Assembly (NCBI GenBank): GCA_025936955.1
Contig: JAICSL010000018.1
Location: 1 to 13,553, forward strand
Direction: 5' to 3'
DNA from: Nitrososphaeraceae archaeon
GTDB lineage: Archaea; Thermoproteota; Nitrososphaeria; Nitrososphaerales; Nitrososphaeraceae
Length of the DNA: 13,553 nt
Shown here: piece after piece, positions 1-6,712 of the stretch
Layout of the letters: every line of letters starts with the position of its first letter
How positions within the stretch are numbered: position 1 is the stretch's first letter
The notes under the pieces: model-generated
What the model was told of the DNA's origin: nothing
What the model saw: the letters and a program-made list of their open reading frames with translations, nothing else
Databases searched by the model: none
Made by a program: the position numbers and the translations under genes

Positions 1-211
1 AATTGACTTTTTATTTAAAATAGCACAAGTTTTAACTTACATAGCGAGTATACATGGGATTATAGTTGGGTTGGAGTTACTATATTAACTGACAAGTGAT
101 TTGACCGCTAAAATGTCACAACTTCTTTTTTGATACCTTGACAAGTCATTATCGTCATCTGAATAGACATCAGTTTATAATGGGCTCGTTAAGTAAAAAA
201 TTTTATAAACA

Positions 212-749
212 TTAAACTAAATTCATATACACTTCAATTTGTCTTATCTTGTTACTAGTCTGATTACTATCAGTCCATCTTAGTCATTCATGTTCTGATA
301 GCGACAGCTCCATCATTCGCCCACGCATGATATAGATTATATTGTCCAAAGTTTCAAGACATTCAAAAGATTTTTGTGATTTTGCTCGAAATGCCAGAAG
401 AAACATATTCTAGGAAAATATCTGTAGTCTTCGGGAATTTATAAGTAAATAACCCTCATATACAAACATCTGCATGGTAATATGTCTTCTGTTTAAAGGC
501 AACTTCCTCCTTAAAGAAGTCTGCTAATTCTTCTTGTAATTCTGTACAGGATTATATACTTATCGATGCGGCCAACAATAATGGACGATCTTATGATTTT
601 TCCTTCATTTGCTCTATCATCCATTTTTTTACAATTATTTGTTTCTTTTCGTAAATTTCATTAAGGATTTCTTGATTTTTATCTAAGGTTAAGTAAGAAA
701 GGTAATTATTTAAAATAAGTGAAATATTTTGATAAAGATACAAAATCAT
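212..749 (-). pseudogene. Decayed protein-coding gene, unidentified
   Basis: No intact gene lies in the first 1006 bases, but the minus strand here gives several protein-like stretches in shifting frames. Reading leftward: 749-591 gives 52 residues ending KKWMIEQMKEKS; an ATG at 624 opens a frame starting MDDRANEGKII, with IIVGRIDKYIIL before it stops at 511; one base out of that frame, the segment ending at 456 reads TELQEELADFFKEEVAFKQK; 406-284 reads through LETLDNIIYIMRGRMMELSL to a TGA and continues past it in the same frame to a TAA at 212. The charged, non-low-complexity composition suggests a gene broken by small indels and nonsense changes. I do not recognise the family. It could instead be two adjacent short genes, or chance in AT-rich DNA. 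Confidence 0.35.
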
Positions 750-1006
750 TAACTATTGTGAAAATGCCTGTATTGTTTAATAAGAACTATACCTGAAATA
801 GAAATAGTTGCATATATCTGTATAGTCAACAAAATTTAGACCCAAAGAAAACAAAATTATAGGAAATCAGTTCTTTTGATAACTTTCCAGATTGTCTGAA
901 GTGAGGTAGATTTTCTTTATTGGTAATCGTTAATTAATCCACATGGATGCTAACTTTACTTTGCCACCAAGAAAGTCAAATACATGTTTATCTCTAATAA
1001 TCTTAG

Positions 1007-1414
1007 TTGAAAGGAAAGCTCCTTCAGAAAATCACCGATAAGGTCGTACTACTCGATTCTTTCATAAGATTTGCAGCAATTGTAGATGGCGAAGGTAAAA
1101 TATTAGCTACTTCTGAGAGAAAGGGACTAAAACCGTTGCTGAATCTTGAGGAAAGAGCACAATATGCAATTACTGCTGCAACACGCCAGTACACGAGATT
1201 AAGATGGGAATATCTTTTAGGTAAGATCGTTTATGCCTGCTCCCGTTACAAGAAACTCATTAGGGCAACCATACCGATTACAAACGAAAATAGTACACTT
1301 ACATACGTATTGCTATTGTCATTTGATGCGGAGGGGAAAAATGTTCATAAAATAATAATGGAGAAAATAATCCCCATTTTAGAGAAAAATAAACATCTTC
1401 TTTCAAAGAAATAA
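1007..1414 (+). CDS. Small roadblock-like protein, thaumarchaeal conserved family (DUF6659-like)
   Basis: A 135-residue soluble protein with no signal peptide or membrane segment. The opening LLQKITDKVVLLDSFIRFAAIVDGEGKIL, followed by a long helix and then RATIPITNEN and a beta-rich YVLLLSF segment, resembles small alpha/beta roadblock/LC7-like proteins expanded in ammonia-oxidising archaea, where I recall the DUF6659 label; the exact label is from memory. Function is unknown; such folds often act as signalling or dimerisation modules. The start is TTG, directly after an in-frame TAG at 1004, so it is the most upstream start possible, and it gives the N-terminus expected for the family. No convincing Shine-Dalgarno and only a weak A/T-rich box (978-984) lie upstream. 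It stands alone and faces the SDR gene convergently. Confidence 0.7.
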   Translation: MKGKLLQKITDKVVLLDSFIRFAAIVDGEGKILATSERKGLKPLLNLEERAQYAITAATRQYTRLRWEYLLGKIVYACSRYKKLIRATIPITNENSTLTYVLLLSFDAEGKNVHKIIMEKIIPILEKNKHLLSKK

Positions 1415-1503
1415 ATTGATCACCTCGAATCTTTCAACCTAGTCAGATATTTTTAATTGAATCGCTGATCATTTGCTTGAATAAAGGAGTAGGAATAAAA
1501 TAT

Positions 1504-2268
1504 CTACTGTTTTGCCAAGATCCCACCGTCTACGGCTAAAACAGTCCCAGTTATCCAATTAGCATCATTGGAACAAAGGTATGAAACTGCTCCAGATATA
1601 TCTTCTGGTTCCCCTATTCTTCTTAAAGGGAATGCTGTTTCGAGCATCTTTCTCGCTTGCTCATCCTGTAAATATGGTTCTATTATCGGGCTTCGTATAG
1701 TAGAGGGAACAATACAATTACAGCGTATACCATATTGACCATACTCAACAGCAATACTTTTTGTAAACATTATTACTCCTGCCTTAGTTACTCCATAGAT
1801 AGACAATGGGACATTTGGAATAGCGCGCATTCCAAGTAAAGATGAGATGTTAACAATGCTGCCTTTGCCAGCTTCTATCATAATAGGAACAACTGCCTTT
1901 GTCATTCTAAATGTGCCAATGAGATTGGTATCGATCAATGACATCCATTGGTCATCTGCCATAAGGTGAAAAGGAGTAGGATCATTTAGGATTCCTGCAT
2001 TATTAATGAGGATATCTACTCTATTAAATGCTGAGATACTCTGTTCTACTGCACTTAACACCTCAGCTTCATTAGTAATATCAGCTTTAATAGGTAGAAG
2101 ATTCTTCTTATATCCACTTCCGATTTCTGCGATTACCTTTGATAGTTTCGATATTGTTCTTCCTACCATTACAACCTTGTTGCCTTCATATACAAGTCGT
2201 TTAGTAATGGCTTTACCCACTCCACCAGCTGCACCAGTAATTATCACAACTCTGTCTTTTGAACTCAT
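1504..2268 (-). CDS. Short-chain dehydrogenase/reductase (SDR), FabG-like
   Basis: A 254-residue classical SDR, the usual length for the family, expected to be a cytosolic NAD(P)H-dependent oxidoreductase acting on a hydroxyl/carbonyl substrate. Visible motifs are the TGAAGGVG cofactor glycine loop (residues 11-18), an acidic residue in KADIT (Asp63), NNAG (89-92), the catalytic Ser142 or Ser143 in ISSL, Tyr158 and Lys162 in YGVTK, and the terminal AVDGG. Arg37 at the end of the second strand hints at NADPH preference (inference). The substrate cannot be read from sequence: FabG-like, glucose-dehydrogenase-like and other roles all fit. It lies downstream of ilvD on the same strand with a 105-base gap that contains its own TATA-like box, so it is probably transcribed separately. 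Confidence 0.9.
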   Translation of the reverse strand: MSSKDRVVIITGAAGGVGKAITKRLVYEGNKVVMVGRTISKLSKVIAEIGSGYKKNLLPIKADITNEAEVLSAVEQSISAFNRVDILINNAGILNDPTPFHLMADDQWMSLIDTNLIGTFRMTKAVVPIMIEAGKGSIVNISSLLGMRAIPNVPLSIYGVTKAGVIMFTKSIAVEYGQYGIRCNCIVPSTIRSPIIEPYLQDEQARKMLETAFPLRRIGEPEDISGAVSYLCSNDANWITGTVLAVDGGILAKQ

Positions 2269-2290
2269 TAATTATTAAACACAAAACATT

Positions 2291-2299
2291 CTTTTAAAG
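2291..2299 (-). promoter_or_regulatory. TATA-like box for the SDR gene
   Basis: CTTTAAAAG on the minus strand is centred 27 bases upstream of the ATG at 2268, the spacing expected when an archaeal transcript begins at or next to the start codon (leaderless mRNA). Confidence 0.5.
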
Positions 2300-2306
2300 T
2301 ACTTTT

Positions 2307-2340
2307 CGAAAAATCTTGGTAGCCGATCAAAGATCCGTAA
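2307..2340 (-). terminator. Possible ilvD terminator
   Basis: Read leftward from the ilvD stop, an imperfect inverted repeat (GGATC, TTT, GATC; about 2324-2337) is followed by a short T run (T5 at 2309-2313). Archaeal termination depends mainly on T runs, so this is a plausible but weak stop for ilvD before the SDR promoter. Confidence 0.25.
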
Positions 2341-2373
2341 TGATTAGCCTTTCATTAGTCACATATTATATTC

Positions 2374-4053
2374 TTATCTTAGTGGAAGCGTGACAGCTCC
2401 CTCTGATGCAGAGTTTACTAAAGATGAATATTTGGCTAGAGCGCCTTTTATATAAGCATTTTTTTTGGGCTTCCATTTCTTCTTTCTTTCGTACGATTCT
2501 TCTTTGGATATATTTAGATCTATTTTCCCTTTTTTGATATCAATTGATATGTTATCATTGTTTTGCACTAATGAAATAGGACCTCCGCTGATCGCTTCGG
2601 GTGATACGTGGCCTATCATAAAGCCGCGTGTAGCACCAGAAAACCTTCCGTCCGTTACCATAGCTACCTTCTCTCCAAGTCCCTGTCCAATTAGAGCTGC
2701 AGTAACCGAGAGCATTTCTCTCATACCGGGGCCACCTTTTGGACCCTCATATCTGATTACCAATACATCACCTTCTGTTATTCTTCTATTGGATATAGCA
2801 TTAAAGGCCTCTTCCTCATTTTCAAAAACTTTCGCTTTTCCAATAAATTTATCAGATAGTATACCCGCAGTTTTCATAACTGCACCTTCTGGAGCAAGAG
2901 TGCCATTCAAAATCTTCAGGGTTCCCTCCTTATGTAGAGGGTCTGTGATTGGTCTTATTACTTGATAATTTGAAATCTCACCAAAATCCAATGATTCGAG
3001 ATTCTTCCTTATCGTCTTTCCAGTAACTGTTAGAACATCTCCATTAATCAAGTCCTTGTCAAGTAAATTTTTCAATATAGCAGGAACGCCACCGGCATTG
3101 TCAAGGTCTAACATAACGTATTGACCGCCTGGTCTCATGTTGACAATATGTGGAGTTCGCTTCCGAATTCTCTCAAACTCATTTATCTGTATTTTAATTT
3201 CCATCTCCCTCGCTATAGCCAAAATATGTAGTATTGCATTTGTAGAGCCGCCAATTGCATTTGCAAGTGCAATTGCATTCTCAAAGGCTTCAAAAGTCAT
3301 TATGTCTTTTGGACGGATATTATTTTCGATTAATTGCATAATAGCTTTTCCTGTATCATAACACAATCTATATCGCCTATCGCTTTCAGCTGGAGGAGAT
3401 GCACTTCCAGGTAAGGACATTCCTATTGCTTCGCTTATTGAAGCCATAGTATTAGCAGTATACATTCCAGCGCAAGAACCCGAAGAGGGACAAGCGACGT
3501 TCTCTAGGCTCGCCAAATCTTCAAAGCTCATCTTGCCAGATTCATATTTACCGACTGCTTCATATACATCTTGAACTGTTACATCTTTACCATTCCAGCT
3601 CCCTGGAACAATTGTACCACCATATACAAATATAGAAGGTAAGTTAACTCTACCCATCGCCATCAAAGTTCCTGGTAAACTCTTGTCGCATCCTGAAATA
3701 CCTACAATAGCATCATATTGATGGGCTATCATCATGACTTCGATTGAATCGGCTATAATTTCTCTGCTTACTAATGATGCTTTCATTCCTTCATGACCCA
3801 TTGCTATCCCATCAGATACGGAAATAGCTGTAAATTCTCGGGGAGTACATCCTGAATATTTTACACCTTCTTTTGCATATTGAGCCAGTTTTCCCAAATG
3901 GATATTGCACGGAGTGGCCTCATTACAAGTTGACGATACGCCTACCATTGGTTTACCTAGGTCCTCATCATTGAGTCCCATTGCCTTGTACATCGCTCTG
4001 TGGGGTGCTCTAGTCGGGCCTTCTATAGCCTTTCTACTAGGAAGGGTCATCAT
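2374..4053 (-). CDS. ilvD: Dihydroxy-acid dehydratase
   Basis: A 559-residue cytosolic enzyme that dehydrates 2,3-dihydroxy-isovalerate and 2,3-dihydroxy-3-methylvalerate to the 2-oxo acids leading to valine/leucine and isoleucine. The three expected iron-sulfur cysteines are visible: Cys49 in TPCN, Cys122 in GCDKSLPG and Cys194 in SSGSCAGMYTANTM. The C-terminal GRFSGATRG carries the catalytic serine (Ser472), and the Mg-binding acidic residues include Asp81 (SVSDGI) and Asp123. Length and order match the IlvD/Edd family; the sugar-acid dehydratase Edd is less likely given the typical IlvD N-terminus (GPTRAPHRAM). Translation starts at ATGATG (4053), with the first ATG chosen. It follows a zinc-ribbon gene by 92 bases; that gap holds a TATA-like box and three palindromes that may be regulatory. 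No other branched-chain gene is adjacent. Confidence 0.97.
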   Translation of the reverse strand: MMTLPSRKAIEGPTRAPHRAMYKAMGLNDEDLGKPMVGVSSTCNEATPCNIHLGKLAQYAKEGVKYSGCTPREFTAISVSDGIAMGHEGMKASLVSREIIADSIEVMMIAHQYDAIVGISGCDKSLPGTLMAMGRVNLPSIFVYGGTIVPGSWNGKDVTVQDVYEAVGKYESGKMSFEDLASLENVACPSSGSCAGMYTANTMASISEAIGMSLPGSASPPAESDRRYRLCYDTGKAIMQLIENNIRPKDIMTFEAFENAIALANAIGGSTNAILHILAIAREMEIKIQINEFERIRKRTPHIVNMRPGGQYVMLDLDNAGGVPAILKNLLDKDLINGDVLTVTGKTIRKNLESLDFGEISNYQVIRPITDPLHKEGTLKILNGTLAPEGAVMKTAGILSDKFIGKAKVFENEEEAFNAISNRRITEGDVLVIRYEGPKGGPGMREMLSVTAALIGQGLGEKVAMVTDGRFSGATRGFMIGHVSPEAISGGPISLVQNNDNISIDIKKGKIDLNISKEESYERKKKWKPKKNAYIKGALAKYSSLVNSASEGAVTLPLR

Positions 4054-4055
4054 TC

Positions 4056-4136
4056 CAGTAAACTTGGATAATCTGTAATTTTAGTATTTATAAGTTTACT
4101 TTAATTTTTACAGCTTTCAAAAATGCAAGTAAACTT
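4056..4136. promoter_or_regulatory. Three evenly spaced AAGTNNACTT palindromes upstream of ilvD
   Basis: Near-identical 10-bp palindromes occur at 4056-4065 (CAGTAAACTT), 4092-4101 (AAGTTTACTT) and 4127-4136 (AAGTAAACTT). Their centres are 36 and 35 bases apart. The middle copy abuts and overlaps the TATA-like box (4086-4094) and the leftmost lies 3 bases upstream of the ilvD ATG. The arrangement looks like an operator array for a dimeric regulator controlling ilvD. This is inference from the sequence alone. Confidence 0.45.
4086..4094 (-). promoter_or_regulatory. TATA-like box for ilvD
   Basis: CTTATAAAT on the minus strand is centred 37 bases upstream of the ilvD ATG. With transcription starting about 26 bases downstream, the leader would be roughly 10 bases. 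It gives ilvD a promoter separate from the upstream zinc-ribbon gene. Confidence 0.45.
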
Positions 4137-4145
4137 CATCTCATT

Positions 4146-4334
4146 CTAATCTAAAATTGCAATAATTTTTATTGCGTCTACACCCTCTATTTTAAATCTG
4201 GTTTCACACATTCCGCATTCCGCATTTCCGCTGGAAAGATCATTCGCTGATATTTCCTCATTCTGGTAATCACATTTAGGACAGCGATATGAAAAATTTA
4301 ATCCAAATTCACCTAGTTCAATTGTTTCTACCAT
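4146..4334 (-). CDS. Small zinc-ribbon protein, unknown function
   Basis: A 62-residue protein with two CxxC pairs, Cys18/Cys21 (CPKC) and Cys40/Cys43 (CGMC), separated by 18 residues. This should form a zinc-ribbon knuckle pair. The flanks are acidic and hydrophobic (MVETIELGEFG at the start, IKIIAILD at the end), with no basic patch suggesting nucleic-acid binding. I considered the amino-group carrier LysW, but the acidic EDWGE-type tail required for lysine/arginine synthesis is absent. The ATG is preceded by an A/T-rich TATA-like stretch (4371-4380). The gene reads toward ilvD and ends 92 bases before it; co-transcription is possible. Function is unknown. Confidence 0.75.
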   Translation of the reverse strand: MVETIELGEFGLNFSYRCPKCDYQNEEISANDLSSGNAECGMCETRFKIEGVDAIKIIAILD

Positions 4335-4370
4335 AATATGTCAATATCTATCCATAGGATCTATATCGTA

Positions 4371-4380
4371 TATTTAAATT
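4371..4380 (-). promoter_or_regulatory. TATA-like box for the zinc-ribbon gene
   Basis: AATTTAAATA on the minus strand is centred about 41 bases upstream of the ATG at 4334, predicting a leader of roughly 15 bases. The surroundings are very A/T-rich, so the exact box is uncertain. Confidence 0.3.
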
Positions 4381-4666
4381 CACCATTTGATCCTTCGATC
4401 TCTTGTTTTTTATTTTATTTTTTACTAAACGATTTACGGGTTCAGTCTATGCATACGTTTCAGAGTAGGCTATTCATGTTTGAGATGTTCATATGCGTAT
4501 AATGTGGTCAGTTGGTAGCAATTTGCTAATATGGTAGCTATGCCTAAATTATTTCTGAAACCTCATTAGGGAGTTTGATTCGTACCATAGCTGATTGGAA
4601 ATAATATGAGGATATACTATGGGAATTGGTTAAAGCGCAAAATTAGAGATCCGGAAGCAGGTAAAA

Positions 4667-4682
4667 TATCAGTTAACTGATA
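4667..4682. repeat. Perfect 16-bp palindrome upstream of pfdA
   Basis: TATCAGTTAACTGATA reads the same on both strands with no spacer. It sits about 60 bases upstream of the pfdA TATA-like box and 90 bases before its start codon, a position suited to an activator or repressor site for pfdA-ftsY. A single perfect 16-mer palindrome is only mildly unlikely by chance in a window this size. Confidence 0.5.
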
Positions 4683-4741
4683 CAAGCAACATATATATCC
4701 TTAAACTTTTGGAATGGTATTATTAATTCGCAAGAGTCACA

Positions 4742-4749
4742 GTTATAAG
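4742..4749 (+). promoter_or_regulatory. TATA-like box for pfdA-ftsY
   Basis: GTTATAAG is centred 26 bases upstream of the ATG at 4772, matching a leaderless archaeal promoter and supporting that ATG over the in-frame ATG at 4784. A second A/T-rich box (4690-4698) lies further upstream. Confidence 0.45.
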
Positions 4750-4771
4750 AAACATTGGGAATTCAACATAA

Positions 4772-5245
4772 ATGGGCGCCGAAATGAGCAATCAGCATGG
4801 ATCAACACAACAGAAAGTTAATGAAATGGTTCAACAGTCCAGGGTTCTTGAAACATATATGAACGACGTCATCACACGTGAAGACACGGTTACGCGATTA
4901 ATGGAAGAAGCTAGAGATGCCTCTTCAGCATTACAGAATATAGAATCAGAAGTGGAATCTCTTTTTCCTATCGGGATAGGAGTGTATGTAAAAGGCCTCA
5001 TTCCTAAGTTAGACAGGCTTTTAGTCAATGTAGGAGGGGGTGTTACCATTGAAAAAAGTCGAGAAGATACACTCAATTATATAGAATCCAGAATTAAGGA
5101 GTTTGAAATGGCTTTACGACAACTGGGGAGCCAAAAACAGCAAATTGCATCACGAATGGGACAATTACAGGGTCACATTAACGATCTCTTGCGACAGGCA
5201 GACCAGAAAGTGCCTTCACAGCATTCTCAAAGTAGTGATAATTGA
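4772..5245 (+). CDS. pfdA: Prefoldin alpha subunit
   Basis: A 157-residue subunit of the hexameric archaeal prefoldin (two alpha, four beta), a cytosolic holdase that captures unfolded proteins and passes them to the group II chaperonin. Two long helices (about residues 10-60 and 96-145) form the coiled-coil tentacle. They flank a beta-hairpin region with the family signature FPIGIGVYVKGLIPKLDRLLVNVGGGVTIEKS (about 65-96). The hydrophilic Ser/Gln-rich tail is disordered-looking and makes it slightly longer than usual. The first ATG is supported by the upstream TATA-like box. It is followed 22 bases later by ftsY, an archaeal gene order I know from this phylum, so the two are probably one operon. 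Confidence 0.93.
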   Translation: MGAEMSNQHGSTQQKVNEMVQQSRVLETYMNDVITREDTVTRLMEEARDASSALQNIESEVESLFPIGIGVYVKGLIPKLDRLLVNVGGGVTIEKSREDTLNYIESRIKEFEMALRQLGSQKQQIASRMGQLQGHINDLLRQADQKVPSQHSQSSDN

Positions 5246-5267
5246 AATACTCAGCGGATGATGTTAT

Positions 5268-6602
5268 TTGTTTGATAAGCTTCGAAAGGCCTTTTTTAAT
5301 GCAGCAAGAAATATATCCCAAAAGGAGATAGCGGATAAAGACCTTGATAAAGTCTTAGTTGACTTGCAACTGGAATTAATAGAAAGTGACGTCGCACAAG
5401 ATGTAATTGATGATCTTTTTGTAAGGCTTAAGAAAGAATTATTGGGAACAAAAATAGAAAAAGGACAGACAGCTGAAACTATAATAAAATCGAACATTCA
5501 AAAAACTATCCTAGAAATGTTTTCCAAAGCCGGTGAAATAGATCTAGTGAATCAAATTAAATCATATAGACAACAATCAAAGGGTTCTCCTTTCATCATA
5601 GTATTCCTTGGAATCAATGGGACAGGTAAAACCACAACCATTGCAAAAGTGGCATATATGCTACGTAAAAGTGGGATATCAGTAGTTCTAGCTGCCGGAG
5701 ATACACATCGTGCAGGTGCAATAGAACAGCTTAGTCAACATGCTGGGAATTTATCGATAAAGGTTATTGCCCAAAGATATGGGGCTGATCCATCCTCGGT
5801 AGCTCGAGACGCAGTTGAATATAGTAAGAAACATTATATTGATGCAGTTTTGATTGATACCGCAGGCAGGATGCAAACTGCCAAAAATTTGATGGAGGAG
5901 ATCAGTAAGATCATAAGGGTGGTGAAACCGCACATGAAGTTATTTATCGGAGACTCTTTGGCAGGGAATGATACAATCCAACAAGCAAAAGAGTTTTTCC
6001 GGTTTACAAACTTTGATGCTGCAATTCTAACAAAAGTGGATGCGGATGCCAAGGGAGGAGCAGCTATTTCGATAGTCCACAGTACATCAAAGCCAATTGT
6101 TTGTCTGGGAGTTGGCCAGGGTTATAACGATATAATTTCGTTTAATTATGAAAAGTTCATTGCATCACTATTAGGAAATGATCAAATATTAACTATCGAA
6201 AAGCAGGATGGTACTGAAAAAAAAGCTGATACATACATTAACTCTGAAAACCTTACTCACGACTACCAATATTTAATAGAAAGTCAAGAACCGTTACCTT
6301 CAGAGATCAAATTCCTGAAAATAAAAGATCAGCCACAACCTATACACTCCGAAGATACAAAGAAGACGATTTATAAGGAATCAAATGCATCTGGACCAAA
6401 TGATATCTCTTATCCAAAAATTGAATCAGATGATGGTGTAGACAGAGAATTGAAATATGCGTTGGAAAATACACAAGAAAAATCAAACAATCTTAGCTCG
6501 TTAAAAAATGACCATCAAGAGTCTCAATTAGTTAAAGAAAGAAAGAGTATATTCAGTGGGCTATTTGGTAGGAAGGCAAACAAGGGAAGTTCAACAGAGT
6601 AA
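5268..6602 (+). CDS. ftsY: Signal recognition particle receptor FtsY with a long C-terminal tail
   Basis: The SRP receptor GTPase, which docks ribosome-SRP54 complexes at the membrane for co-translational insertion. A helical N domain (about residues 1-95, opening MFDKLRKAF) precedes the G domain: P-loop GINGTGKTT (115-123), DTHRAGAIEQL (145-155, His where Phe is common), DTAGR (197-201), TKVD (255-258), and GVGQGYNDI (281-289) near the closing helix. The family normally ends near residue 303; here about 140 hydrophilic, charged, probably disordered residues follow, ending in a basic-hydrophobic patch KSIFSGLFGRK (about 426-436). The start is TTG: the ATGs at 5258 and 5261 are out of frame, MFDKL is the typical FtsY start, and GGATGAT (5256-5262) could serve as ribosome-binding site. 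Downstream of pfdA by 22 bases. Confidence 0.96.
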   Translation: MFDKLRKAFFNAARNISQKEIADKDLDKVLVDLQLELIESDVAQDVIDDLFVRLKKELLGTKIEKGQTAETIIKSNIQKTILEMFSKAGEIDLVNQIKSYRQQSKGSPFIIVFLGINGTGKTTTIAKVAYMLRKSGISVVLAAGDTHRAGAIEQLSQHAGNLSIKVIAQRYGADPSSVARDAVEYSKKHYIDAVLIDTAGRMQTAKNLMEEISKIIRVVKPHMKLFIGDSLAGNDTIQQAKEFFRFTNFDAAILTKVDADAKGGAAISIVHSTSKPIVCLGVGQGYNDIISFNYEKFIASLLGNDQILTIEKQDGTEKKADTYINSENLTHDYQYLIESQEPLPSEIKFLKIKDQPQPIHSEDTKKTIYKESNASGPNDISYPKIESDDGVDRELKYALENTQEKSNNLSSLKNDHQESQLVKERKSIFSGLFGRKANKGSSTE

Positions 6603-6652
6603 CCGCATATGTTAAGGTCTTGGAGTAAGAATATTACAATAGAGAAAAGAAA

Positions 6653-6712
6653 ATGATTAAAGAACTAATGCGTATGCATGGAAAAAGAAAGAGACATTGT
6701 ATTCTCATATGA
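6653..6712 (+). CDS. Putative basic leader peptide overlapping the argF start
   Basis: A 19-codon frame from ATG at 6653, preceded by purine-rich AGAGAAAAG. It encodes a basic peptide with three Arg (positions 7, 12, 14) and three Lys, including GKRKRH. Its TGA (6710-6712) overlaps the argF ATG (6709-6711) as ATGA, a usual sign of translational coupling. The arginine content upstream of an arginine biosynthesis gene suggests a regulatory upstream ORF, but a frame this short can arise by chance. Confidence 0.3.
   Translation: MIKELMRMHGKRKRHCILI

Larger units (their letters stand above)
4335..4771. other. 437-base gene-free gap between divergent genes
   Basis: This gap holds the divergent promoters of the zinc-ribbon gene and of pfdA, and a perfect 16-bp palindrome (4667-4682). 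One short frame, 4606-4680, begins MRIYYGNWLKRKIRDPEAG and stops after 24 codons; it could be a microprotein or a gene remnant but has no other support. No tRNA or recognisable structural RNA was seen. Confidence 0.5.

Noticed and set aside
391..444. Plus-strand 17-codon frame starting MPEETYSRK
   Set aside because: Too short, and it overlaps the minus-strand decayed-gene fragments; no support.
2465..2965. Long plus-strand frame (166 codons) opposite ilvD
   Set aside because: It is antisense to a clear, conserved ilvD coding region and has a Ser/Pro/Ile-rich composition mirroring that gene's codons.
4146..4334. LysW amino-group carrier protein
   Set aside because: It has two CxxC pairs but lacks the EDWGE-type acidic C-terminus and ends in IKIIAILD; no lys/arg LysW-pathway genes adjoin it.
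4501..4680. Possible structured or C/D-box RNA upstream of pfdA
   Set aside because: No convincing C and D boxes, cloverleaf or GC-rich stem was found; only short inverted repeats and the 16-bp palindrome.
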